A stretch of 6,526 nucleotides of DNA from Ruminococcaceae bacterium UBA1734. GTDB lineage: Bacteria > Bacillota > Clostridia > Oscillospirales > Acutalibacteraceae. The stretch spans positions 1 to 6,526 of the forward strand of contig DCIE01000079.1 of NCBI GenBank assembly GCA_002315765.1, written 5' to 3'. The notes under the pieces were generated by a model, which worked only from the letters and a program-made list of their open reading frames with translations, made no database searches and had not been told where the DNA came from. Numbering within the stretch: the stretch's first letter is position 1; every line of letters starts with the position of its first letter. Position numbers and translations under genes: made by a program. This document shows positions 1 to 5,290 of this stretch, one piece after another.

Positions 1-33
1 TTTTTTTGCTTTTATGCCGGATTATTACACGAC

Positions 34-59
34 AAAAAAGACAATGCCTAAACATTGTC
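34..59 (-). terminator. Rho-independent terminator after the peptidase gene
   Basis: On the minus strand a 7-bp stem (GACAATG / CATTGTC, 53-59 with 40-46) closes a six-base loop and is followed at once by six T residues (39-34). It sits 14 bp past the TAG stop of the S26-type peptidase gene. It therefore most likely ends the PqqD/peptidase transcript. The plus-strand reading lacks a T tract, so it is directional. Bases 1-33 hold nothing else I can identify. Confidence 0.85.
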
Positions 60-72
60 CCTTCTTGTTTTG

Positions 73-531
73 CTATTTAGTTTTAAAAACAGCTCTTTTG
101 ATTTTACCCAAAACAGGCCTGATTTTCACATTAACAACCCTTCTCAAGCCATAACTGTTAAGAATCCAAAAGGAATAGCACTTATAACTTTTGGATTTGC
201 TTACATCGCAGTATCTTCCCTCGCGGAAAAAAGATGTCATAATGCCAACAACTTCGTCAACCTTGCGGTGTTCGTCAAAATAGTTGTTGTCGCCCCTGAT
301 TAAAAGGTTGTCCCCATCCACCGAGATAATACGGTGGAGAACAAGTATCGTTCCGCTAATATCGGGATAAAGGATAACATCGCCTCTTTTGAGAGGTTTT
401 TCCGGTCGCCGGATATTAATAATATCCCTGTGTTCTCTGAAAAGCGGCCGCATACTCATACCCCGGGTTTTATAGGAAATCTCATGGGATATTTGGAGCA
501 TATCAAGGGAATTTTCAAAATCGCTGGGCAT
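73..531 (-). CDS. S24/S26-family (signal peptidase I-like) serine peptidase, candidate RiPP leader protease
   Basis: This 152-residue protein has the hallmarks of the S26/S24 peptidase fold. Residues 24-29 read GMSMRP, placing the nucleophile at Ser26. Residues 50-55 read GDVILY. LHRIISVDGD at 65-74 is followed by RGDNN at 79-83. His66 in the LHRI motif sits where ER/SipW-type signal peptidases carry a catalytic His instead of the Lys of classical bacterial enzymes, so a Ser-His pair is likely (inference by motif match). Unlike secretory signal peptidases it has no clear N-terminal membrane helix; the C-terminal ~45 residues are basic and partly hydrophobic. The ATG overlaps the preceding stop as TAATG, with GGAAGAA just upstream, so translation is probably coupled to the PqqD-like gene. 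In this setting it may remove the leader from the modified precursor, but that is inferred from context only. The stop is TAG. Confidence 0.85.
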   Translation of the reverse strand: MPSDFENSLDMLQISHEISYKTRGMSMRPLFREHRDIINIRRPEKPLKRGDVILYPDISGTILVLHRIISVDGDNLLIRGDNNYFDEHRKVDEVVGIMTSFFREGRYCDVSKSKSYKCYSFWILNSYGLRRVVNVKIRPVLGKIKRAVFKTK

Positions 532-800
532 TATTCTTCCACAAGTCCCGCATCAATAAGTTTGCCAACAAACTCCTTAACACATTCGGTAACGGTTTCG
601 TTGGTTTCTTCGGGATATTCCTTAGCCATAGCGGAAATTAAATCCGCCTCGGAAATATCGTTTTTAAGCTTCTCGAAAATTGAAGCACCGGTATCGTTCA
701 TCTTTAAAAAGCCGTTAAACTTTTCAAGACCTTCTCCCACTGCCACAGCAACCTTTTGGTCGGCAATTTCGTTAACAATAAATTCGTACTTTAATTTCAT
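531..800 (-). CDS. PqqD-like RiPP recognition element (RRE) protein
   Basis: This 89-residue protein matches the general plan of PqqD-family peptide chaperones. A beta-rich N-terminal third (residues about 1-35) is followed by a segment reading LKMNDTGASIFEKL (32-45), which resembles the family's 'lN.tg..i...l' pattern, and then helices ending in LIDAGLVEE. PqqD-type proteins bind the leader of a RiPP precursor and present it to a radical SAM enzyme. A SPASM maturase and a 40-residue precursor lie in the same window. GAGGT lies 7 nt before the ATG, and a good promoter lies upstream. The TAA stop overlaps the next ATG. I found no internal damage. The call rests on pattern recognition at low identity, so a remote small winged-helix protein remains possible. 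Confidence 0.82.
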   Translation of the reverse strand: MKLKYEFIVNEIADQKVAVAVGEGLEKFNGFLKMNDTGASIFEKLKNDISEADLISAMAKEYPEETNETVTECVKEFVGKLIDAGLVEE

Positions 801-832
801 TGTTTTTACCTCGTTTGTTTACATATATTTGT

Positions 833-861
833 ATTATACTATACTTCACAGGATTTTTCAA
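833..861 (-). promoter_or_regulatory. Sigma-A promoter for the PqqD-like/peptidase pair
   Basis: On the minus strand TTGAAA (861-856) and a perfect TATAAT (838-833) are separated by 17 bp. This is a near-consensus vegetative promoter. Initiation would be expected near 826, about 25 nt before the ATG at 800 and just upstream of the ribosome site GAGGT (812-808). It lies between the left transposon repeat and the gene, so these two genes do not depend on transcription through the mobile element. Confidence 0.85.
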
Positions 862-878
862 GCATAAATTCTTCCACT

Positions 879-936
879 GTAGGGGACGATGCCCACATCG
901 TCCCGGTATTTTTTCACCGATGCCCACATCGTCCCG
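879..936 (+). repeat. Left REP-type palindrome pair, 58-bp direct repeat
   Basis: The block opens with GTAG (879-882), followed by a perfect 9-bp stem GGGACGATG / CATCGTCCC (883-891 and 896-904) around the loop CCCA. A second copy of the CGATGCCCACATCGTCCCG unit starts at 918. The whole 58 bp recurs without a mismatch at 1442-1499, in the same orientation, on the other side of the transposase gene. A GTAG tetranucleotide 5' of a hairpin is the known signature of REP elements recognised by REP-associated transposases. Confidence 0.9.
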
Positions 937-941
937 AAAAA

Positions 942-1397
942 TCAATCGGTATGATATTTGTCCTCCGCCCATTTTTGCGGGTTCGTATCAATGTATTCCC
1001 AAACGCGCAAATAATCATCTTCGTTACGGATAATATGGTCATAATATAATCGTTGAAAAATCGGTTTTCCGATGTTTTTTGTAACCAAAATTTTAAACGA
1101 TTTAATTTTTTGGCCTATTCCTTCCGCATGTGCCGGCGAGGTTGTCGTCGCCTTTTCGTTTTTAATTATTAAATGAATGTGGTTTGGCATAATGACATAC
1201 TTGTCAATACCTCTAATGGTTTTAATGTATTTTTCGACCGTTTTGCCGTATTCTGTCGGGATGATGTGGGCATCATCCCCTACAATATCACATAATGTTT
1301 TTTGTCGGTTAACCGTACATAATGTAATAAAATAATATCCGTCGGAAGAATAATCAAAATGCATAAGGCGTAGGTTTTTTCTTTTTGGAAAGTCCAT
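942..1397 (-). CDS. REP-associated tyrosine transposase (RAYT, Y1_Tnp/IS200-like)
   Basis: This 151-residue protein has the HUH nuclease signature PNHIHLII at 71-78 (His73 and His75) and a later segment FQRLYYDHIIRNEDDY at 114-129. That segment carries the candidate catalytic Tyr118/Tyr119 and matches the family's 'FQR..hdHIIRNe.dy..iW.YI..NP..W' pattern, continuing as WEYIDTNPQKW. RAYTs are single-strand nucleases that act on REP hairpins headed by GTAG. Such hairpins lie on both sides and one lies inside the gene. The start at 1397 is preferred because a GGGTGG ribosome site precedes it. The longer open frame to 1565 merely translates the palindromic repeats (repeated GRCGHR peptides). The gene looks intact and ends with TGA. 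A palindrome at 1258-1283 encodes residues 39-47. Confidence 0.93.
   Translation of the reverse strand: MDFPKRKNLRLMHFDYSSDGYYFITLCTVNRQKTLCDIVGDDAHIIPTEYGKTVEKYIKTIRGIDKYVIMPNHIHLIIKNEKATTTSPAHAEGIGQKIKSFKILVTKNIGKPIFQRLYYDHIIRNEDDYLRVWEYIDTNPQKWAEDKYHTD
1258..1283 (-). repeat. REP-like palindrome inside the transposase gene
   Basis: On the minus strand GTAG (1283-1280) is followed by a perfect 9-bp stem, GGGATGATG / CATCATCCC, around the same CCCA loop as the flanking repeats, sharing one base with the GTAG. It differs from the flanking unit by one compensated base pair (C-G changed to T-A), so pairing is preserved. It is oriented opposite to the flanking copies and is read in frame as VGDDAHIIP. 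Confidence 0.85.
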
Positions 1398-1700
1398 ATT
1401 ACCACCCATTAAACCACAATAATTTGTTATCCGTATGGGACGTAGGGGACGATGCCCACATCGTCCCGGTATTTTTTCACCGATGCCCACATCGTCCCGG
1501 TGTTTTCGTCGATGCCCACATCGTCCCGGTGTTGATAAATGAAAAAACAAACCGATAATTCGCAATTATTAAACGAAGCCGATGTTTTGTAAATATTATA
1601 TTATCCTTTTGGGTATTCGGTACGATGAGGGTGATTCCCCACGGTGTGGGGAAATGTCGCAAAGCGACAAAAGGGACGGGTTCGTCAAACTCGTACCCTA
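1398..1700. other. Intergenic stretch between transposase and glycosyltransferase genes
   Basis: This 303-bp stretch carries no believable gene. The open frames crossing it translate the palindromic repeats. Bases 1398-1441 hold the transposase ribosome site and nothing else clear. Bases 1442-1535 hold the right repeat block and 1635-1701 a run of other hairpins. Bases 1536-1634 are AT-rich and show no element I can name. Confidence 0.7.
1442..1535 (+). repeat. Right REP-type palindrome block with three units
   Basis: Bases 1442-1499 duplicate the left block exactly, beginning GTAG plus the stem GGGACGATG / CATCGTCCC (1446-1454 and 1459-1467). Two further CGATGCCCACATCGTCCCGGT units begin at 1481 and 1510, giving periods of 31 and 29 bp with T-rich linkers. 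Only the first unit has the GTAG head and the full 9-bp stem; the others keep a 5-bp core stem. Confidence 0.9.
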
Positions 1701-1701
1701 C
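1635..1701 (-). repeat. Cluster of three hairpins after the glycosyltransferase, possible terminator
   Basis: Three palindromes follow one another. TTCCCCAC / GTGGGGAA (1635-1653) has a GGT loop. TGTCGC / GCGACA (1655-1669) has an AAA loop. The third (1673-1698) pairs ACGAGTT with AACCCGT, allowing one G-T pair, within a GC-rich stem with a one-base bulge, and is preceded on the minus strand by GTAG (1701-1698), so it resembles another REP unit. The minus-strand copy of the third hairpin is followed by TTTTG, so it could also end the upstream transcript weakly. The GTAG overlaps a second TAG just after the gene's stop. Confidence 0.65.
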
Positions 1702-2921
1702 TATGACAAAAAATCTTTCGGGTCTAATTTTTTACCTGTCGCCTGATAATATAGGGCTTGTAAAACCGGAAAAAGTTCGGGCTTTTTCAAAATTTTAAAG
1801 CCTTTCGGGCTTGCATATATACAGAGCCAACGGCGAACATACTCAGCTATTTCTTCGCTGGTTGCAGTATAATTTAATTCTTCGGGATTGTAGGCAATTT
1901 TATTATTGTCAAGATATTCTTTAAACTGTGCGGTGGGATAATAAAAAAACACTCCGCCATCATGTATAGTAGGATAAGGATTTTTTGTTGCCGCAATCAA
2001 ATACCAATCAATTTTTCTAAAACTAAGCAGGAAAATTTGTATTAAAAGCCATCTGTCAGCCCCATCTGCTCGTTGAAGCATAACTTGCTTTGCGCCATCT
2101 TTCAAAAACAAAGGCCCAAAATGTGCAAGTGTTCCGAAGGTTGAAACAAATTCATCGGCACCTGCAACAAGTCTAATTTGCTTATCAATAGGAAGCTGTT
2201 CCGGATATATTATTTCAAATCCTCTGCGCCTGTAAAAATCCTCGTAAAATTCCTCGTTAATACCATCGGGATTTCTTTTCGGTTTAATAAACTTTGTACG
2301 ACTGAAATATATTTTTTCAGGAGTTTTTTCGGGATATTTTTTTAACAAACGATTAACAATTTCATTATAAGGAATAGTGATTTTTTCGCTTATTTTACGA
2401 TAATTTGTCCGAGCCTCGTCAGGAATTAATACATTGGAGAACACTGTCGGCTTTTCGACAATTTCGTATCTATCTTTTGATATTCCCAACAAATCCGTAA
2501 TGATATGGCAATATTTAATTGCTGTTTCGCTGTTGGGTTCACACAAAAAAATAATTTTTCGTGTATCGCTGCTGTTTTCAATTACCCACCAAAGCCTCGT
2601 CAGGGACAATAATAGCATAACTCCAAAATGGTTAAAAAATATTCCCCCGAAAATCACAGATTCGTCTCTTATTTCCGTATTCTTCTTTTTTATTTTGTAA
2701 GACTCTCTGCAAATAAAAGGATTGCCTTCGCATCCGGCTAAAAAGTTTAAATCTTTATCAAATATTCCGCCTTGAAACTTATCAACTTCTCCATTAGGTA
2801 CGGAAAGCAACGGCAACACATTGACGGTTTTATGTTCTTTTACTTGCGGAGAAAGACTTATTATTGTTTTTTCTGTATATTCTCTTATGCTCTCAAAATC
2901 ATTTATAAAGAATCTTTTCAT
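1701..2921 (-). CDS. GT61-family (DUF563) glycosyltransferase
   Basis: This 406-residue protein has the C-terminal pattern of GT61 enzymes in order: KIYFSRTK (203-210), INEEFYEDF (221-229), GFEIIYPEQLP (234-244), DKQIRLVAGADEFVSTFG (246-263) and a small-residue/His loop TLAHFGPLF (264-272). An N-terminal half with GGIFFNHFGVMLL (92-104) fits the family's 'HF/HW' region. GT61 enzymes transfer sugars, commonly xylose or other pentoses or hexoses, to glycans or proteins; the substrate here is unknown. No signal peptide or clear membrane segment is seen, so cytosolic action is likely. A GAGGA ribosome site lies about 8 nt before the ATG and contains the TGA stop of the kinase-like gene, which implies coupled translation. 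The position after a maturase and a kinase suggests peptide tailoring or an unrelated glycan job. The stop is TAG. Confidence 0.83.
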   Translation of the reverse strand: MKRFFINDFESIREYTEKTIISLSPQVKEHKTVNVLPLLSVPNGEVDKFQGGIFDKDLNFLAGCEGNPFICRESYKIKKKNTEIRDESVIFGGIFFNHFGVMLLLSLTRLWWVIENSSDTRKIIFLCEPNSETAIKYCHIITDLLGISKDRYEIVEKPTVFSNVLIPDEARTNYRKISEKITIPYNEIVNRLLKKYPEKTPEKIYFSRTKFIKPKRNPDGINEEFYEDFYRRRGFEIIYPEQLPIDKQIRLVAGADEFVSTFGTLAHFGPLFLKDGAKQVMLQRADGADRWLLIQIFLLSFRKIDWYLIAATKNPYPTIHDGGVFFYYPTAQFKEYLDNNKIAYNPEELNYTATSEEIAEYVRRWLCIYASPKGFKILKKPELFPVLQALYYQATGKKLDPKDFLS

Positions 2922-2930
2922 TATAAATCC

Positions 2931-3647
2931 TCATTTGTTTTTAAAAATGGCTTTATAGGCAACCTCCGCAGATTCAAAATCCTTATTACAATGAATAATC
3001 CACAGTTCGCAACAATCAATCAACCTATTTATTAATTGAAGGGTATTTTGAAGCGATACCGAATCCTTTGGCATATATACTTGTTTCATAATTCGTTCGA
3101 TTGCATCTTTTTTCTCAATTTTTGTAACAAAGTTTTTCTCGCTTCTCTCTATAAAACAAATATGCTTCAGCGGCGTTCGCATATTGCAACCCAAATTTTC
3201 TTTTCCCATCCAAGGGGTGCCATAGGCATACGGAATATTCGGCTCACTGTCAAAAAATCTTACAATGGGTTTGTCGCCATTTACTATGGTCATTTTTTCG
3301 CCTAAAAGTTCTAACCAATTTAACATATGGGTTGTTTTGCCGGTACCGCTTAATGCCGAAAATGCAACACCTATACCACCAACATCAAAAGTTGCCGAAT
3401 GGAGTGTAAAGGCGTTATTTTGAGGTAGCCATTCGGAAAGTTTGCGTAGCACCGAGGCAAAGCAGGCCTCTCCGTTAAAATAAACATAGCTATCTTCTCT
3501 TTCATATTCGTTGTCTAAATCTTCTTTAGAAATTGAAAAAGAAACATCTTCCTTGCCTTGGCTTTCATAACCACTCATTTTTGAAATGAAACGATTGTAC
3601 TCTCTACTTTCAATTTTGATTTCAAAATCCCCTAATTTATATTTCAT
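2931..3647 (-). CDS. HPr kinase-like P-loop protein in RiPP cluster
   Basis: This 238-residue protein carries a Walker A loop in ALSGTGKTT (98-106). It is preceded by LHSATFDVGGIGVAF (82-96) and followed by IVNGDKPIVRF (121-131) and PYAYGTPWMGKE (139-150). That order is typical of HPr kinase/PEPCK-like proteins found in many RiPP clusters. Some relatives in lasso peptide clusters phosphorylate the peptide. Others have no proven role. The start at 3647 is chosen over 3692, which would extend 56 bp into the maturase gene and has no ribosome site. With 3647 the overlap is 11 bp. The family's usual second acidic residue after Asn appears as Gly (NGD), so activity is not assured. The stop TGA lies 9 bp before the glycosyltransferase ATG. 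Substrate: precursor Ser/Thr is a guess; the precursor core contains Thr24 and Ser30. Confidence 0.8.
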   Translation of the reverse strand: MKYKLGDFEIKIESREYNRFISKMSGYESQGKEDVSFSISKEDLDNEYEREDSYVYFNGEACFASVLRKLSEWLPQNNAFTLHSATFDVGGIGVAFSALSGTGKTTHMLNWLELLGEKMTIVNGDKPIVRFFDSEPNIPYAYGTPWMGKENLGCNMRTPLKHICFIERSEKNFVTKIEKKDAIERIMKQVYMPKDSVSLQNTLQLINRLIDCCELWIIHCNKDFESAEVAYKAIFKNK

Positions 3648-5007
3648 CAAGGCTACCCGCTTTACTGTTTTTATTAAGCTTATATTCTTCATAATATGTT
3701 TTTACAATATTTTTCAGTGTGCTGTTTCTCATAAAATATTCGTATTCATAGCACAATTCTCCACCGTGAGGAGGGCATTTTGACAAACACAAACAAGTAG
3801 GATAACATGGACACTTTTTGCATTTTTCTTTTGCCTTAATGGATTCAGACCAAAACGGCTTGTCCTTGTCCTCGTAAATCGTAGAAAATGTATCGCAGTC
3901 CACAAAGTGTTCACAAAAGCCAAGGCCACCATTAGGCAAAATCATAACTGCATGTGGGTCATCTGCTTGACAGGAATATGTTTTAATCAATCCCATGTAA
4001 TTTTTATATCCTTTACCCGGCTTTTTTATTGTTCCCACTAATCTAATGAAGTCGTCATGAAGGATTTTTCTCTCATCATCGGTATTTTTAACAGGGCTAT
4101 AGCCCAAATCTTCATATATTACAGCCGGATATGGTGTAATATTATCATATCCGGAAAATTTTTCGTTTAAAAATTCAGTTAATTGAAACAGTTCTTCGCT
4201 GTTTTCTCTTGTCATATTCATACGAATATTAACAAGGATTTTTTGTTTTGCCAACATTTCAATATTATTAAGCACTTTTTTAAAGGCATTAGTATCATTA
4301 TTTACAAAAGATTTAACTCTATTATATGTCTCTTCCAAGCCATCCAATGTTATTGAAATTCTCTTTAAATGCCATAAATTTACCGCTTTGTCAACAATTT
4401 TTTCGTCAAATAAATATGAGTTTGAAACCATATTGGAAGCATACTTAATATTTGCATCCATCAATTTTTGCGAAATTATATCAATTGCCTTAATGTTGCA
4501 AAGAGGTTCGCCGCCAAACCAATTTAATTTAACTGCGTTTCCCTGAGATTTTTTTATAATATAGTCAGCAACATCAACAGCAGTTTTTTCATCCATTGAA
4601 TATATCTTTGCCCCGGCTTCAAAACAATAGTAACATCGTGCGTTACATCCGGTTGTTGGAAGTATTGTAAACCTATTTACATACTTGTTATGAGAATCAA
4701 TTAATTTAATAACATTTCTAACTTGTTCTAAAAATTTAATTTCGTCAAACTCATTAGGCACAATAAAGAAGTTTTCAGACAAATAATTTAACAATTCAAG
4801 ACAATCCGAACTATAATTTGAAGCTTGAGAAAACTCAACAGATGATAGTAAAATCATTTCCTTAGTAAAATTATTAAATAAAACCGTACCGTCTTCAACA
4901 TCCATCGGTAAAACAAAAGAACAAAATCTATATTTTAAATTCTTTTGATATTCTTTTCGTTGACAATAATTTATATAATCACTGTTTGGTAATTTAATTT
5001 TAAGCAT
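3637..5007 (-). CDS. Radical SAM/SPASM RiPP maturase
   Basis: This 456-residue enzyme has three parts. Residues 1-110 form an RRE-like or family-typical N-terminal region (VEDGTVLFNNFTKEM). The radical SAM core contains CNARCYYCFE, with cluster ligands Cys121, Cys125 and Cys128, and the SAM-binding segment FGGEPL (164-169). A Cys-rich SPASM tail runs from about 346 to 419, including Cys346, 365, 371, 396, 399, 401, 405, 407, 411 and 419, suited to two auxiliary 4Fe-4S clusters. SPASM maturases make thioether, C-C or C-O bonds or epimerise residues in precursor peptides. Cys residues in the nearby precursor cores make a thioether plausible but unproven. The ribosome site AAGGAG is ideal. It follows the precursor genes and overlaps the kinase-like gene, so an operon is likely. 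It shows no frameshift and no missing ligand in the CxxxCxxC motif. Confidence 0.95.
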   Translation of the reverse strand: MLKIKLPNSDYINYCQRKEYQKNLKYRFCSFVLPMDVEDGTVLFNNFTKEMILLSSVEFSQASNYSSDCLELLNYLSENFFIVPNEFDEIKFLEQVRNVIKLIDSHNKYVNRFTILPTTGCNARCYYCFEAGAKIYSMDEKTAVDVADYIIKKSQGNAVKLNWFGGEPLCNIKAIDIISQKLMDANIKYASNMVSNSYLFDEKIVDKAVNLWHLKRISITLDGLEETYNRVKSFVNNDTNAFKKVLNNIEMLAKQKILVNIRMNMTRENSEELFQLTEFLNEKFSGYDNITPYPAVIYEDLGYSPVKNTDDERKILHDDFIRLVGTIKKPGKGYKNYMGLIKTYSCQADDPHAVMILPNGGLGFCEHFVDCDTFSTIYEDKDKPFWSESIKAKEKCKKCPCYPTCLCLSKCPPHGGELCYEYEYFMRNSTLKNIVKTYYEEYKLNKNSKAGSLDEI

Positions 5008-5013
5008 AAATTT

Positions 5014-5019
5014 CTCCTT
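5014..5019 (-). promoter_or_regulatory. Strong ribosome binding site of the maturase gene
   Basis: AAGGAG on the minus strand, 6 nt before the ATG at 5007, fixes this start. It gives the maturase its own strong initiation even if translation of the interrupted precursor frame upstream stops early. Confidence 0.85.
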
Positions 5020-5055
5020 AAAAATCGTTCTGCTGACAAAATACTTGAAAGTGTG

Positions 5056-5178
5056 TTATTCTTTGTCGGGTTCTCTCATACATCAACCGCACTCCGAAAT
5101 ACAATCATAACTACCGCCGCACATTCATTGTGAGGCAGTAATGATATCGGATGCTAAATTAACTATTTCTAAATACAT
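5056..5178 (-). pseudogene. Second RiPP precursor frame with two in-frame TGA codons (decayed or recoded)
   Basis: The frame has 40 codons before TAA, exactly as many as the intact precursor upstream. It starts MYLEIVNLASDIITASQ and meets TGA at codon 18, continues as MCGGSYDCISECG, meets TGA at codon 32, and ends CMREPDKE then TAA. Shared with the intact precursor are LEIV, DI[IV]TAS, CGG[ST]Y, an Ile-Ser pair, Cys33-Met34 and the final Glu. The core is richer in Cys (positions 20, 26, 30 and 33). The start is weakly supported: GGAG lies 14 nt upstream, farther than usual. Readings, in rough order of likelihood: a nonsense-decayed paralogue; UGA read as selenocysteine; a split leader and core, since the first TGA is followed at once by ATG. 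I saw no convincing SECIS hairpin by eye. Homology to the precursor is firm; function is not. Confidence 0.6.
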
Positions 5179-5209
5179 ATTAATTAATTTGTCTCCATAT
5201 TGCTTTGTT

Positions 5210-5238
5210 AACAATTTCTATTTTTCTTAAAAATTGTT
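5210..5238. repeat. Small inverted repeat between the two precursors
   Basis: AACAATTT (5210-5217) pairs with AAATTGTT (5231-5238) across a 13-nt AT-rich loop. Neither strand has a T tract directly after it, so it is not a terminator. It could be an RNA processing or stabilising stem, or chance in AT-rich DNA. Confidence 0.35.
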
Positions 5239-5240
5239 CT

Positions 5241-5281
5241 ATATAAAACATAATGCGTCCGATTAAATCGAACGCATTATG
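5241..5281 (-). terminator. Rho-independent (likely partial) terminator after the first precursor
   Basis: The 33-nt palindrome at 5249-5281 pairs along nearly all its length: CATAATGCGT with ACGCATTATG, one T-G wobble, then CGATT with AATCG. It is followed on the minus strand by TTTTATAT (5248-5241). It begins 9 bp after the TAA of the intact precursor gene. With the maturase lacking any obvious promoter of its own, partial read-through would give abundant precursor mRNA and less enzyme mRNA, an arrangement common in bacteriocin and RiPP operons. Confidence 0.8.
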
Positions 5282-5290
5282 CCGAATTAA

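Larger units (their letters stand above)
879..1535 (-). mobile_element. REP/RAYT module (IS200-like Y1 transposase with flanking palindromes)
   Basis: A single transposase gene is bracketed by identical 58-bp palindromic blocks. The left block ends 5 bp before the transposase stop codon; the right block lies about 45 bp upstream of its start and carries an extra palindrome unit. This is the usual look of a RAYT with its substrate repeats, not of a classical insertion sequence with terminal inverted repeats. It sits between the glycosyltransferase gene and the promoter of the PqqD-like gene. It may have split a once continuous RiPP operon, which is inference. The outer limits are set by the recognisable repeats; I see no certain target duplication. 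Confidence 0.82.

Noticed and set aside
334..1033. Plus-strand open frames opposite the peptidase, PqqD-like gene and left repeat
   Set aside because: They are antisense to well-supported genes, lack recognisable motifs and ribosome sites, and one is partly translated repeat DNA.
1442..1535. Short repeats with 29-31 bp periodicity, CRISPR-like at first sight
   Set aside because: Only three units, linkers are near-identical T-rich sequence and not unique spacers, no cas genes are present, and the same block flanks a RAYT gene.
942..1565. Longer transposase frame with an N-terminal 56-residue extension
   Set aside because: The extension translates the palindromic repeats (GRCGHR peptides) and has no ribosome site; the start at 1397 has one and fits the family length.
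2919..2933. Kinase-like and glycosyltransferase frames are in the same phase, separated by TGA and three codons, suggesting read-through to a fusion
   Set aside because: The TGA lies within a good GAGGA ribosome site at normal spacing to the ATG, which explains the arrangement as coupled translation; same phase occurs by chance one time in three.
2434..3305. Plus-strand open frames opposite the glycosyltransferase and kinase-like genes
   Set aside because: Composition is that of antisense AT-rich coding DNA (Phe/Ile/Tyr-rich), with no domain motif.
2931..3692. Kinase-like gene starting at 3692
   Set aside because: It would overlap the maturase by 56 bp with no Shine-Dalgarno, and family-like sequence begins at the Met at 3647.
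5056..5178. Genome-wide UGA=Trp genetic code as the explanation of the interrupted precursor
   Set aside because: Long neighbouring genes are intact under the standard code, the Trp codons checked are TGG, and two genes end in TGA.
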